Shown one piece after another: positions 34,423 through 46,867 of a stretch of DNA of 64,000 bases. The notes under the pieces are model-generated. The model made no database searches, had not been told where the DNA came from, and was given only the letters and a program-made list of their open reading frames with translations. The translations under genes and the position numbers were made by a program. The stretch comes from Kondoa malvinella (Eukaryota > Basidiomycota > Agaricostilbomycetes > Agaricostilbales > Kondoaceae): assembly GCA_039545315.1 (NCBI GenBank), contig BCIM01000002.1, positions 1,143,369-1,207,368 on the forward strand. The letters are read 5' to 3'. Position 1 is the stretch's first letter. Each line of letters begins with the position of its first letter.

Positions 34423-35708
34423 TTACAGCAGGAGATAAGCTCCACCAACACCTGAAGGCGAGATAAGCTGTCTGCCATGATAGCAGGGAGGATAACTTAC
34501 AGAACAGACCCAAAAGAGCGCTACCCTTGACGCTTGTTGCACTTGAGACATCAGTGACGATAGCATAAGAAGTAGGTTTGACCTCCTCTTCGACGGAGGA
34601 TTCGGCAGGAACAGCAGGTTTGGTTGGCTTGGGCTCCTTGATCATCTGGCTCTTCTCAACCTTCTCTGGCTTTGGTCCCTCCTCTTCATCATCATCCATG
34701 TCCATCTCACATTTCTTCTTCTTGCCACCCTCGTTTGGCTTGCCCTTCTCAACAGCCGTCGGCTTTGCAGCGGCTCCATCAGACTTGGAAACGATGGGCT
34801 TCTCCTCTGGCTCGGATCCATCGTCGACATCGGCACCAGTTGCAGGCTGAACTATTGGCTTTTCCTCAACTGGTTTTTCGTCGACTGGTTTTTCGTCGGC
34901 CGGCTTCTCGACGACTGGCTCGTCTGAGGGAGATGCATCGACTGGAGCTGCTGCTGGAGTAGCCACTTCGCCGCTGAGATCGACTGCGACCGGACCAAAG
35001 CCGGCATCATGATAGCCTTTGGGCGCATCCACACTAGCTTCACCAGGCTAGCAGAGGGACATACATAAGCGTTTGACTGTTTGTTTGTAGACGATCCGCT
35101 TACATTAATGCTGCTCCTAGCATAGACCATCATCTGACCAGCGGCCACTTCGAGATCAGCTTTGATACCGTCTAGTACTGGGTATGTGGGCGTAATCGGT
35201 CGTAGGAAAGCGACAGTGGTCTCTGAGCATAGATCTTCGACTAGTGTGAGGCCCTCGGAAGCGCCCAAGTCTTCTGGCTCGATATAGGCCGAAGGTTGGA
35301 CGTGCGATAAAGTCCATCTATGGCAGGTCAGAATGAGAGTGGAAGCGTAAATAACTTTGTACTCACTTGCCATCGACTGGCCAAGCAATGACCGCGTCCG
35401 AAGAAGTCATCATTTGACCGACACCTAAACTCCTGTCAATCTCTGGACAAACTAGCAAGAAGGAGGCTCTCACCTAGACCTAACCAGCCTATAGCTTTAC
35501 CGTCCGTCACTTCCAGAACAGAAAGAAGTTGCTTCCCATCAGTGACGAATTCAGCGTCGAAAGCATTCGTTCCGCCTGGCGGACCCATCGGTGTCGTACC
35601 GCCGTTGAGTTTAGTAGCATCAGGAAAGACCGAAGCGATTTGTTCTGGTGTGAGAGCGGCTTTGGCAAGACCGGCAGACAGAGCGAAAGCTAAAAGAATG
35701 GCGTGCAT
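34423..35708 (-). CDS. Secreted DOMON-domain protein with hydrophobic C-terminus
   Basis: The N-terminal signal peptide is MHAILLAFALSAGLAKAA. A DOMON-like beta fold follows across short exons: DGKAIGWLGLG, VGQMMTSSDAVIAW, WTLSHVQPSAYIEPEDLG and a MVYARS strand. A long acidic, Glu/Lys/Pro-rich linker with EKP repeats follows. After the last intron (donor GTAAGT, 49 nt) the protein ends GSALLGLFCVGGAYLLL with TAA at 34423, a hydrophobic tail preceded by small residues that fits a GPI-anchor signal. It is probably a cell-surface heme- or sugar-binding domain (family knowledge); no ligand residues are proven here. Divergent from UFD1. Confidence 0.72.
34858..34920 (-). repeat. Coding minisatellite (EKP repeats)
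   Basis: About four imperfect 15-nt units in the DOMON gene encode EKPADEKPVDEKPVEEKP. The repeat is in frame and lies in the disordered linker, where length variation would be tolerated. Confidence 0.7.
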
Positions 35709-36205
35709 CTTGCGTGATGAACGAGTGAAGGCTGGATAGCTGTGGAATGGAGGAAATACGAGACAAGTGAACAAGTGATGGTATGAAAGAAACCTGATTG
35801 GACAGTGTTGGCATGGTAGAGCTCACCGGTGAAGATGTGAGTATGAACAGTCTCGCGGCGGAAAGGTAAGATGGTTCATTCTGGATACATCTTTACAGAA
35901 CACCTGAGTCGATTTGCGATACAGAAGGCATCGTCTGTATCCTGTGGACTGTCTTGGAGACTGATAGACCGAGAAGTCGCCTTCGTAATGTACAGAGGTA
36001 AGGCAATGAGAGATGGCCCGAGAGTAGAAATGGGAATAAAGCATCTCGAGACGCGTGGATCAGAAAACAGATTTAACAGATGCTAACGGAAAGAGCACAG
36101 CAGTAGTGCAGTCAGCTAGAGAGCATTCGAGATGTCACGAAGCCGCGTCATCGAAAGATTGCCAGTCGCTTGCTCTCTCACCACGGCCAACACAGACTTG
36201 ACAAG
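35709..36205. promoter_or_regulatory. Divergent intergenic region, DOMON gene / UFD1
   Basis: About 500 bp between divergent starts, without a convincing gene. Position implies both promoters are here. No specific site identified. Confidence 0.4.
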
Positions 36206-37917
36206 ATGGTAAGGATACGAAGTAGACGACACTGCACAGATCCTGAGAGCTGACTGTCGCAACACAGAGCGACGACTATCAAATGGTGGATTCTGACGAA
36301 GGGGAACCATTTTATGTCGACTCGGACGATGATTTGGATGATATCAGGCGAGAAGCAGAAGAACGCCGAGCAGCACAACAAGCAGCAGCCAGAGCTCCGC
36401 CTGCCAGACCTGTTCCTCAAGCTAGAGCGCTTCCAACTCGTGGCGGAGTGTTTGGCGGTCGAAATGCTGGTGCGCCTTTTGGCAGAGATGACATGATGGG
36501 CGCAGGGCCTGCAGCTCGTGGAAATCCTTTCGGTGATATGGCTCAGGCTATGTTTGGCGGATTGGGCGGAATGCTAGGAGGACATGCAAGCGCTTCAGCT
36601 TTCAGGATCGATCTGCGCGCTATGTCTGTTGCTATTCATGAAGCTGGAGAAGGTAGAATGGAACGCATCAATGGCGGCAGGCAGAATGTCATGTTCGGAG
36701 GCAATGGTATGCTCCGCGCACCTACTTTCAAGCTTGAGCTGACATGTTGCGCAGTTCTACTTCCACCCGAAGCATTGGATCTCTTGAGTATGCTTCTCCT
36801 TCCCTTCTGAGTAGCATTGTCTGACCTCATATCCAGCGCGACTGGACATCGAAGGCCCTTGGACATTTGAGCTGATCAACCCTCGCGACCATACTCGCAA
36901 GACGCATGCGGGTGTTCTCGAGTTCACAGCACCTCAAGGAATGGTTTACTTGCCTCAATGGGTACGTTCACGTTACATCAGCTCTTTGCCTGAGCTCAAG
37001 TAGACCCAAGATGATGGACCACCTCAATCTCACCGAACAAGATCCAATCCGACTTCATGGTGCCGCATTGCCCAAAGGGAGATTCGTCAAGCTGCAGCCT
37101 CAAGAGTTGACTTTCCTCGAACTCTCCGACCCAAAAGTCGTGCTCGAAAAAGCCTTGTCCAACTACGTCTGTCTTACAGTAGGAGACATTATCGAAATCT
37201 CGCACCAACATATTAACCTCAAGTTTCAAATCCTTGAAACGAAACCTGAAGAAGCTAAAGGGATCAACATTCTCAATACAGACATTGAAGTCGATTTCGC
37301 TCCACCTATAGGTTATGTTGAACCTGAACGTAAACCGAGGGAACCAGCACCGACTATGGCGAGCAAGATGAAGATCAATGTAGGAGGGACGAATGAAGTG
37401 GGTGGTGAACAGGAAAACAAGTTTAATGCGTTTGTTGGGACGGGCAATTCTTTGGGCGGGAAAAGAGTCAAGGGGAAGGGCACAAAGACAAAGAAGGTGG
37501 ATGCTTTGGAAGAGGGGAGCAAGATTCGTCGAACAGAGTGAGTGCTTAACGTCTGTTTTCGGTACATCCTGACCTAATTACAGTCGACAAACCTTCATCA
37601 ACGCCAACGCCGATTCAGGCTCGCGTACGGTTCCAGCTGCTCTTCACCTACCATTCGGTCACCTCTTCTTCGGCTACAACCACGTTCCGCTCGCAGCAAA
37701 GAACCCAACTTCAGATCTCGCAACAGCAGAAGGTTTCGAACCTGCTCCTTCGTTCCATGGTCAAGGTGCTACGCTGAGCGGGAGAATGCGTAATCAACCG
37801 GCGGTCAAGAAGGAAGAAGAGTCGAAAGAGGATAAGAAGGAGAATGCGTTTATTGGCCAGGGAAACAGTTTGAGTGGACCGCCGAAGAAGCAGAAGGAGG
37901 TCATTGAGATTGATTGA
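36206..37917 (+). CDS. UFD1: UFD1, Cdc48/p97 ubiquitin adaptor
   Basis: Ubiquitin-binding cofactor that, with Npl4, recruits Cdc48 for ERAD and other degradation. The ATG (36206..36208) is alone on the first coding exon; a GTAAGG intron (36209..36266) leads to SDDYQMVDSDEGEPF. The double-psi barrel region includes RIDLRAMSVAI, LLPPEALDLL, LDIEGPWTFELIN, THAGVLEFTAPQGM and PQWMMDHLNL, the last joined by a 49-nt intron with acceptor CCCAAG. FVKLQPQ and ALSNYVCLTVGDIIE follow. The acidic/Gly-rich N-terminal extension of about 100 residues before the fold is unusual; the family normally starts near the fold. The C-terminus has KKEEESKEDKKENAFIGQG, a Cdc48/Npl4-binding-type tail. Stop TGA at 37915. 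Confidence 0.88.
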
Positions 37918-38281
37918 TTGATTTGCTTTGTAGAGATGCCAATGTACTATTAGATTTCGATTCCTTTCCTTCAACTGTCCTATTCTTGCCGAGGCTTTTG
38001 ACGCTTTGAGTCTTTGACTGCCAGCTTGTCAAACCAACGATCATGTCAAGTTGTCGACCCCAGTGGATGCCTGATATCATATCCGTGCAGCTCTCTTACA
38101 GCTGGGTGCTATTTGAGAGGATCCACTGCAAGAGTCGTAGTATATTGCAGCGCTGGACTCCACGGACACAGCTTTCCAAAATCACACAGCCAAGTCCTCG
38201 TAATCCTCCTCTGTTTCTCTCCTCTGTTTCTCTTCAGTCCCTTCGTCTTTGATTCGTTCTTCGCTATTCTTGCTCTGCTTC

Positions 38282-39807
38282 ATGTCTGTCTCAATTCGAG
38301 ATGCTACTTTAGACGATGCCGAAGCTATGGTGGAAATCTTCAACGAGGCTGTAGACGAGGGAGCTCAGACATGGGACGAGCACCTGTCGGTCACAGAAGC
38401 TATCGACTGGATGTCAAAGCTTCATCTTCACGGCTATCCTTGCATTATCTTGCAAGATGAAGCCTATTCTGTCTTGGGCTATGCCTCACTTGAGCCTCGC
38501 AGCACTTCTCGATACTCTGGCACCAAATTTGCCGCTAATCTGACCTGTCATGTCCGTGCGTCTGCTCGGAAGCGAGGCTATGCGGCTTTACTGCTCAATG
38601 CTCTCTTCGATCATCCCAACACCGTCAGCCGAAACGTCTATTTGGTTCGATGTGAGTCGCTGAATACTTCAGATCAGCCGAGTTGACAGCAGGTCGGCCC
38701 AGATGCGGTGCTGACAACCAATGCACCAGCCATTCGATTACTGGAGAAGCTGGGATTCTATCGTTGTGGTGCATTGGATGACATCGCTCGCTTAGGCGAA
38801 GGGGAAGATCAGCGCTGCGGGCTTTCTATCTACACTAAGACCATTTGGTCAGTTCTACCTTTAAAGTGATGAAATCCAGCTGATCAGTGAAGTAGTCCAG
38901 CACCGTGTACTCAAGGGCTAGGCTTTCCTGATCTGAACAGTGTGGCTCCTCCTCTGTCGCCAAAGACTTTCGAGCTGCCTTTGGATCTCGATGATGAAGC
39001 TTTCAGTATACGCCACGCGAAATGGACGGACTTGCCCTTCAGTACTTTTCCTGCTTGTGCTGCATGTTGCCTGACTAACGTAGTACTAGTCACAGCTGTT
39101 TACAATCATGCTTTACTGCATTCTGAGGTCTATAGGTTTCCCTTGTCAGTCCGGTAAAATTACTGAATGTCTTTCAGGCTGATGATTTGCACGGAACGAT
39201 ATCAATGACGGAGAAAGGCGAGACCCTGAGCGAGCTGCTTGCCCTAGGTCTGCCTGTCAGTTCCCAAAACGATTAATGATCATCGCTCGAATCATACTAC
39301 AGGTCTACGTCGCATCTTGGGACGATGAACCGATTGGTTATGCAAGCTTGGGTCCCGTGATGGCTTCTGAGGGATCGCGCTTCAAGTCGTCGCTTAGTCT
39401 CAGCATCTACTTGCGACCGGAAATCACTCGACAACGGGTCGGAAACGCTTTGTGGAAGTAAGCTGCTTCTGTTATGGGATTGACTCAATCTAAGCTTCTG
39501 TAGTGTGCTCATTCGAGATACAGCTCTGGAAAGGCTCGAAATACGTAGTATAGTCGCTGGCGTGCATACTTCGGCGAGTCCCGATGTTGTGATACCCTGG
39601 AGAAGCTGAAGCCTGCCAAAAGAATGCACAAGGATATGGCGCTGTCCTAAAGAACGGATTCGTCCCTAAGACCCAGCTATCGCGAGTCTACTTCAAATTC
39701 GGTGCCATGAAGGATGCCACTGTAAGCTCGATCGCATCGGGCCATCTCTGCGCTGACGTGATGCGTTCGTCCAGCTATTCCAATACTTTCTGCATCAGCC
39801 GTGTTGA
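38282..39807 (+). CDS. Tandem GNAT N-acetyltransferase (two GNAT domains)
   Basis: Domain 1 starts at ATG 38282 (MSVSIRDATLDDAEAMVEI) with VLGYASLEP, a R-x-x-G-type CoA loop region (ASARKRGYAALL) and, after an 80-odd nt intron, SIRLLEKLGFYRCGAL. Domain 2 has FSIRHAKWTDLPF, AVYNHALLHSE, EPIGYASLGP, SLSIYLRPEITRQRVGNALW, AGVHTSA and LKNGFVPK, ending KDATLFQYFLHQPC at 39807. No ATG precedes domain 2; a splice from TTTG|GTCAGT (about 38849) to GAACAG (about 38940) fuses both domains in frame. If instead domain 1 stops at about 38870, domain 2 lacks a start. One junction in domain 2 (about 39574) needs an ambiguous intron. Related to phosphinothricin-type acetyltransferases; the substrate is unknown. 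Confidence 0.65.
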
Positions 39808-39887
39808 ATTTCAAAGGACGAGGAGGCAAAGTAGAGAGCGTTTTGCGGCCATGTGAGCAAGGCCTATGATTCCGATACATTGTACAT

Positions 39888-42800
39888 CTACGCATCCACG
39901 TCTATCGGTTCGCTTGGTGACGCGCCAGCTTCCGTGGGATTCGACTCTTCCGGCAATGACTGAAGGAACTCGTTGTACAGACGCAGACTTTCTTGCCTAT
40001 AGACTGGCAGAGAGCATGCTTCCGAGAGTCGCTCCAATTCGGATGATTCACCTGCGCAACACGTTAGTCAAGCTGAAAATAATCGGATTAAACTCACTTC
40101 TAAGGTCGTCTTCCAGTAGGCTGATCTCATGATTCGCCGATCCGGGAAAGCAAGCCTTGAGGTCAGTCTCTTCCGCGCGGAACAAAGCTCTGTTCGGCGT
40201 CCATAGATCGTCCTCGTGCAGATTCAGTGCATCGCGGTAGGATGCACCAACGAAAGCTTGGAAGAGGGCGGTTGAACGAATGATATTGGCTTGATCCTGA
40301 TCTGAGTAGCCGGTAGCAGAGTGTATTGTTTCCCAACTAGTCTTTGCTCAGTCATGTTTTCAGCAGCTGTGCTAGTGCTTACTCGTCGCGCAAATAGATT
40401 CGGCGCCAAACATTAGCCAGAGCTAGCTGTAGACGGGCAGGAGGGATTTCCTAGGCAAAAGTCAGTATCTGTCAACTCATCCCAGATACCGCATACTGGG
40501 CTTCTGTGCAGTAGAGCGAGCGCCGCGGCAAAATTCCAAAACTGCCGCTGCGCGCGCTGCTCATTTACTTGGCCGGATTCTTGTCCACTTGTCTCGTCTG
40601 GCTCATCTAGCTGTGGATCCGCGGCTTCTGTTTGCAAAGTGTAGACGTCGACGAGGCCTTCGACAGACAATGCCAGACCTTGAAGCATTTGTTTGATCAA
40701 GCGGACGAAGAGCTGCAGGATCTCTTTATCGGAAACCGATACTATCCTGTGAAAATATAACTCACGAGACGAAGAGCAGGATAACGCTGCAGTCCAGGCG
40801 CAAAGTGCTTCGCTATCGATTCTGCCTTCTTTTCTTCGCTTGCCTTGCGTTCAGGGGCTGGAAGGCCCTTCTCGAAGACTCCTAGTAGGACTTTTTGGGA
40901 TATGACCAGGTTCCGAGCTTTTTGTGTGGCTGCAAGACTGCATCAGCATAGCTTTGAATCATTGAAATTATGCTCACCTAATAGCTGCGCATCATGCTGC
41001 AGATCGATGTCTTCTAAGGAAGCTAGATGACTGAGTTTGCTGATGCTGAGTATGATCTGTAGCGGGCTGAGCAACAAGCGTCTAACATTAACATAGTACG
41101 ACACTGACCTCTCGTTCACGAAGAGATTGTGTGCGCGGAATCTCCTCGAGAAGTGTCTTGCCGGCATCATCGAAATTTGACAAAGACAGATTGTGAATCC
41201 AAGAGATGCGAGGATTGTCGGTAGCTTGCAAGAAGTCGGAGACCAGACCAGCATATGCCTCGTCCTGAGTTACAAGTGTTTTGAATTGGCCTGGCCGGTT
41301 CTTGAGACCAATCTTCACTCAGAGCTTGAAAGCTCACCTTTCTCTACAAGCCACTGGTACAGCGAAAAGGCAAAGTCCTTTTGATATTTCTGAATATAGT
41401 GTTCTGTTTTTGCTGCTGAGCCATATACTGGGTTTTGGCAAAGTTCGACCAGCGTCCGGAAATCTTCGTGTTTCTCCGCCAAGATGTACGCGTGGTTGCT
41501 CCGCCCGATTGGTACTGTCATCATGAAATCAGGTCATCGTGCCGAAGATCTGCTCAGGTCATACCCAATGCTTGAATGAGCCTCGGTCTAGCACTCGCAT
41601 ACCGCTCTTGCATCACTCTGAAATCTGCACTTGATGGATCTTGGCCTCTCAGGTATTGCAGCCTCTCTTCGTATAATGCCAGAAGGAAGTCAGCCAAGTC
41701 ACACAGAGACGCCTTGAGATCATTCTGTATGTTTCGGTTGACCGATAGAGCATCGCCTGTTGTTCCTAAGTCACGACTACTGTCCTTAACGGCTTGTTCA
41801 GCAGCTTCGAAGAGGAATTGTAAGCTGTCGATGAGCGCCGGACGACTGGTCCACGGCTGCACTGGTATCGATGTTAGGTTCAAGCCGTACAGAGGCGCAG
41901 TGTCAGAGCGTTGTCGCATGATCGCGTTGAAAGTCAGCTAAAAGCAGATCAGAGAAGTACTGTTCGTGTGCACAGAAGCATACCAAGTTGATCTGGCAAG
42001 CCTCATGCAGAAGAGCGCCTCGGTCTTGATGCAAGACGACATTCAAGGCATTTCTCAGCGTTCTGTCCACTTCTTCAAGCAAAGAGCCAAGATGCGGAAT
42101 CTGATACTATAAGCCGGGCACCTAAATTTCAGATGAAGCGTACCTTGTTTCGGAAGAATGTCCTCGTCGGGTCTTCCGAAAACACGTCTCCCCGCTCTCT
42201 CATGTACGTAGCGATAGCTCTGCTCAGTAGACCGGGTCCATTCTTATTTCCATCCTCCCTGAAACTAGGACATCAGCTAGCTTTCGAGCAGCCAAACCTT
42301 TGAGGCTTACTGCAAGCGGGTGTTGTAATGTGACCAAAGCTGCGAAGCTGCAGCTATTCGATCAGCGTCCAGAGAAAGCTGTCGACGAGTGGTTTGCGGC
42401 AGCTGTTAGGCAAGATGTCAGCTCAATCAGCTCACTCGTTTGCCCAAGCAGAACAATCACCTTAGCGAGAAGATTCTGCTCATTGAGTAGCACTATGAGC
42501 GCACGCATCCGACCGGCTCTTTCCCCAATATGCGTCCGCATGTCCAGTATTGAAGGTAGAAGCGAGGACGCTAAACATACAATCAGTCAAGCGCTACACA
42601 GATCAAGGCAAACATACTCGATGCAAGAATCTCTTCGCCAACTGCTTCACATGCTCCAGCAAGATCACCTTCTGCGTTCAAACCGAGATCGAAAGCCAGG
42701 GGATTCTATGCCCAAGACTTCAACCGAGCTCGTTAGGTCAAAGTGCAACAACACGCACATCATCTCGATCGCCAAAGTAGACAGCTCTCTCCAACCTCGA

Positions 42801-44379
42801 CTTTAATTTCGCAGTCTTGACTTCCCAAGAGGACAGTGACTTGTCTACATCAGGTCTGTGATTCGGTCCAGCCCAGTCAGACTAGGTCATCAACTGAAAG
42901 GAGGACCCTCACCTGTACAAAGTCTTTGCCTTCAGTATACCAGTAGTCGCGGTGCATGACACCAATTCGCCATTGTCTGTTGTACTCGAGCCAAGGAATC
43001 GATTTCGAGCTTGCGATTTAAGCAGAATAGGTTCTTCAAGCTCATCTTCAAGCAGGATGATGGCATTGGCGAACGTAATGTACATTGTTTGGGAAGAGGT
43101 CAGGTGAAGTTCAGGTTGCGAAAGCGGTCTTGGATCTGGATCTGCAGTGTAATTGATTTCGCGCGTCTCCTTGACTGTAGGCGCGCCAGTGTGGAAATCC
43201 ATTGTGACCAGAATGAATGCGCGAGATTTCCCGCCGGAAGTAGAAACATGCGAAACCAGCAGTTTGACTTGATTCGCTTTTTGAGGTGGAACAGCAGCTG
43301 CAACGATTTGACTGTCTGCAGTTTCTGCCATGAGTCCAACAGCCCTTGATGAAGCCAAGACGGCAGGAGTCAATAGCCCGTTCAACTCTGCCCATTCGCC
43401 AATTAGGTGATCTGCGCCTTCGAAATCACATTTCCAGCTTTCTATCGAATTGTGCTTGATGACCCAGACTATCTTGCCTCCTCCTTCTTCTAGCGCATTG
43501 GAGCAGAGTGAGATGATGCCTGTTCTTGGGTCGAGGGGTATAGATCCGACGCCGAACAGAAGAGAAGACCCAAGTCGACTAAGCATTGATTTGGGTCTTG
43601 TAAAGGTGCTGATGTGTAGTGATGGGCCTCGACCGCCAGTAAAGGAGACTGAAAAACGAAAAAGACGAGATTGCGAGGTGGATAGGATGAAGACGCCTCG
43701 CTATACAGACTATCAGCCGATTCTCTTGCATATAGCGATGACTCACTGATAGCGGAAGCTGATGTCTAACTACTTCACCTCGTTCAAGAGGTATATTGAC
43801 GACATGATATTTGTCGACCCCGGTCAAAGCAGCAGAAATAGTCTCCCAGAACCGAATCTGGCCAGTGGTGCCAATGATGAGTACTCCAGGTTCTCTTGCG
43901 CTTGATCCATAGTCCACAAAGGCGGCGAGAGGCACGGGTGCATGTACAGCCATAGCTAGATCTCCGCTTGGTGCAGGCGGGCAAGGGAAACGAAAGCATG
44001 TCGGTGCAGCTATTCGACGTGCAAAAGACCAGACATAGACAAAGTCTCTTGAGATGATTTGCGCAAAGCCAGTGCGAACGTCTAGCTGAGCCTTGTACAC
44101 TTGACTGTAATGATCTGCTGCGTTCAAGAGCTGCTGAACTTCGACAGGTAGGGAAGCAAACAACGAGACTTGGTAGTTTTCGTCTTTTACGTATACTCTG
44201 CTGTCTTCTTGTGCTGCAGAGGCTGCAGCAGCATGACTTGTTGCGTTTGACGGTGCAACTGAGCCCGCGCGGAAATCTTTGACGGGCGTTCTTCCTCTCA
44301 AGCCAGGCGGAGGTGACAGTGTGTTGCCTAGCCTTCTTCTGTTGGCTACAGGCGTGCCTTGCCTTGAATTCGAAAACAT
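39888..44379 (-). CDS. NUP133: Nucleoporin NUP133
   Basis: Scaffold nucleoporin of the Y (Nup107-160/Nup84) complex. The N-terminus MFSNSRQGTPVANRRRLG is basic and disordered. A beta-propeller-like region follows (DFVYVWSFARR, GVLIIGTTGQIRFWETIS, FGVGSIPLDPRTGIISLCS). The C-terminal half is an alpha-helical stack of many short exons with typical features: PVQPWTSRPALIDSLQFLFE, TVPIGRSNHAYILAEKHEDF, TLVELCQNPVYG, HYIQKYQKDFAFSLYQWLVE. It ends with SPSEPIDVDA and TAG at 39888. Individual intron borders in 40100-42900 were not all resolved. The start ATG 44379 lies about 230 bp from the divergent esterase-like gene. Confidence 0.82.
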
Positions 44380-44607
44380 CGCGGGTGCATGTCAAAACAT
44401 CTCAATCATCTTTCAAGTTGCAATTCTTCCAGCAACGATGAGCTGTGCAACTGCTAGCCCCTATACTGCCCTTCTGAAGACGGCCCTTGTCTTATCTGAA
44501 TTGCTTTTGTGTGCTTTGAGCTTTGAAGCTTCTGGACGCATTGACCCTGCCAAAGTCCATGGCACTCGTTTCTTTGATTTCTTCCTCTCTCGTACCAGCA
44601 TGCCAAT

Positions 44608-46650
44608 ATGCGCACTTCTCGGCCTCTCACCATCTTTGCGGCCAGCTGTACCCTTGTTACTGTCTTAATCTATGTATTTCGACGCCAACATTGGCACGAG
44701 GAAGACTTTCAAGCGCTCATGACCAACGCTTTGTCACTGTACCATGGCTCGAATGAGACAGATCTGGCTCGCTGTCCGTCGCCGTACCTCGATTCTTCCA
44801 TGTCACTCCCGAGCATCCAGCAGGAATCAGAATGCGTCTCTATCGCGATATCCAAAGCTTCCTCCTCCCGTTTCTCAGCAAGTATCTGCTCACCAAAATC
44901 GGATTCAAACTGCAACTCTTTCGACGTTGTCATCAAGCGAAATCAATGCGACGAATTCCCAGATCTGCATCTCTCATCGTCAGTGAAGGAAGAAGAATAT
45001 ATGCGGCAGCAACTGGGTCCTGATACTTTTCACATTGCCATCACCGGCACAGAACTATACGCAACAGTCAAGCCAACGGAATACTCGAGGTGTTCTTATC
45101 GGTATTCGATACCGTTGAGTAACGCCGGAGGTTAGTCAGTATCAGCCAAATCTGATGCTCTCTGACTATCCAATAGCATGGAAGATCCAGCTATGGCACA
45201 TCTACGAAAAGTACGACGGACTAGCGGAAATGTATCAAGAGACGGGCACGCGCTATCCGTTCCATCTAGGTAAAGAGTACTCTGGCGAACTCGTGAATGG
45301 CAAGACTGTGAGTGACGCATTATGTTCACAGCCCATGCTTATTGAGAGAGACAGCCTCGTTGGCCGCGCAATTTGAACGAACCTCTACTCGACGGCGGTT
45401 TCGACGGTCTTTCTTCCACTTCACTCAATCTACCAACAAGTATCCCCTGTCCGACTGATTGTCCAAATTACGCTTTTCCGAAATCACGAGTCTCTTCAAG
45501 AACGCGCAATGCAGATCTTTCGCCTCGTCAAATCCAGCCTGTCCCAGGTCATCATTTACCGCTTTGTTCCTCTACAGAACCGATACGGGGCGCTTACCTA
45601 CCTGATCCGAGTCCGCTGCATCAGCTGGAAACAGCGCCTTGGACGTACTACAAGTGGCAGCCGATTGGTTGTAGGTTGAGGGAGGATGTGGATTTGTTAT
45701 TGAGCAATCCGAATGAGATGAATGATTTGGACAAGGAGAGAAGGGAGAGATGTTTGATGAGGAAGAAGACTTTGCTTAGTAAGTGACCGTCTTGGTGATG
45801 GTCGCAAGCTGAGATGGCGACAGTGCAAGGAGATAGTCATTTGCGAATGACTTATGATGCGCTGGCCACGAGACTGAATGGCACTGGGCAAGCACCTATA
45901 TACGTGCGTATCTCTCCTGTATTGTCGACCATGCTGATAAAACTTTCATAGTACAAGAGCAAAAGGAAAGAACAGCAAATAGGTCAATTCCAAATCAAAT
46001 TCATATGGGACGCGTTTGTTGAGGACCTCGGGAAAGAAGACGCCGATATTGTCCTCCTCACAGCTGGCGCTCACCAAGCTAACGATCATTTCCTCACCAG
46101 CGAATTCTTCCAAGGATTCCGCAGTGCCATTCGACAATTGCTCAAGTGGACTCTGAGACATCGGATAAAGATCATCTACCTTGTATGTAACCTTGCTGCG
46201 GCCTGAGATGATGCTGATTGGGAACTTAGACATCGCCATCTAGACCGCCGCGAGGATTGCCTTATGGGTTCAGTCAACGGGAGTCTGTCACATCTCTGAT
46301 AGTTGCTTTGTTCGCATGCTCACAACATACACAGCTGGCGCACTAACCCGCGAATGCAAAGCTGGGGCCGAGAAGCTTTGAACATGCTTCAACAAGCAGA
46401 ACTGAATGTCGCCTCGATAGAAGGCTACGAGACATCTTTACCCTTGTAGTAAGTACATTGCGCATCCTATGGATTATACTGACTTGCCGTTATAGCAAAT
46501 ATACATCAGATGGTCTGTTTCTCTTTCAAGTTGTGTTCGGTTACGAATGCTGATTCAGCTGCAGAGGCTCACTTCCATAACACACCAGCGATGGAAAGCT
46601 GGCTACAACAGATAGTGCATCACTCGAATCTGTGCGAATTAGAGCTCTAG
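44608..46650 (+). CDS. Type II membrane PC-esterase/SGNH-like protein, copy 1
   Basis: A short cytoplasmic head and signal-anchor (RPLTIFAASCTLVTVLIYVF) precede a lumenal region. A beta-rich, Cys-containing part (ICSPKSDSNCNSFDVVIKR, YSRCSYRYSIPLSNAG) is followed by WKIQLWHIYEKYDGLAE, a linker, YKWQPIGCRLRED and the block QGDSHLRMTYDAL. LLTAGAHQANDHF, TSPSRPPRGLP, WRTNPRMQSWG and the last exons with SDEAHFHN follow. GDS plus DxxH are the catalytic blocks of PC-esterase (PMR5/TBL/Cas1) SGNH enzymes, so O-acetyl transfer or hydrolysis on a lumenal glycan is a reasonable hypothesis. About eight short introns; end TAG 46650. A tandem paralogue follows. Confidence 0.65.
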
Positions 46651-46867
46651 AGAACAAGGCTCAGCCGTATTGATGATAGGACTGTTAGATTGCATTGCAT
46701 GACTTTTAGGATTTCGATCGCTTGACGAGCTTCAGCTTGCCAAATTACGTACCATTTCATCGAACGCGGCTGTATAGATCTGTCCTGACTAATCCCGAAA
46801 CCGTTGAAGTGCCTTTAGATTATTTTGAGCCATTCTTCTTTCGGAGCCTCTTCCGCAATTATGAGCA

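Noticed and set aside
39574..39632. Frameshift or 28-nt intron in GNAT domain 2
   Set aside because: Other acceptors (34 or 55 nt introns) also restore frame, so neither a disabling mutation nor an ultra-short intron is needed.
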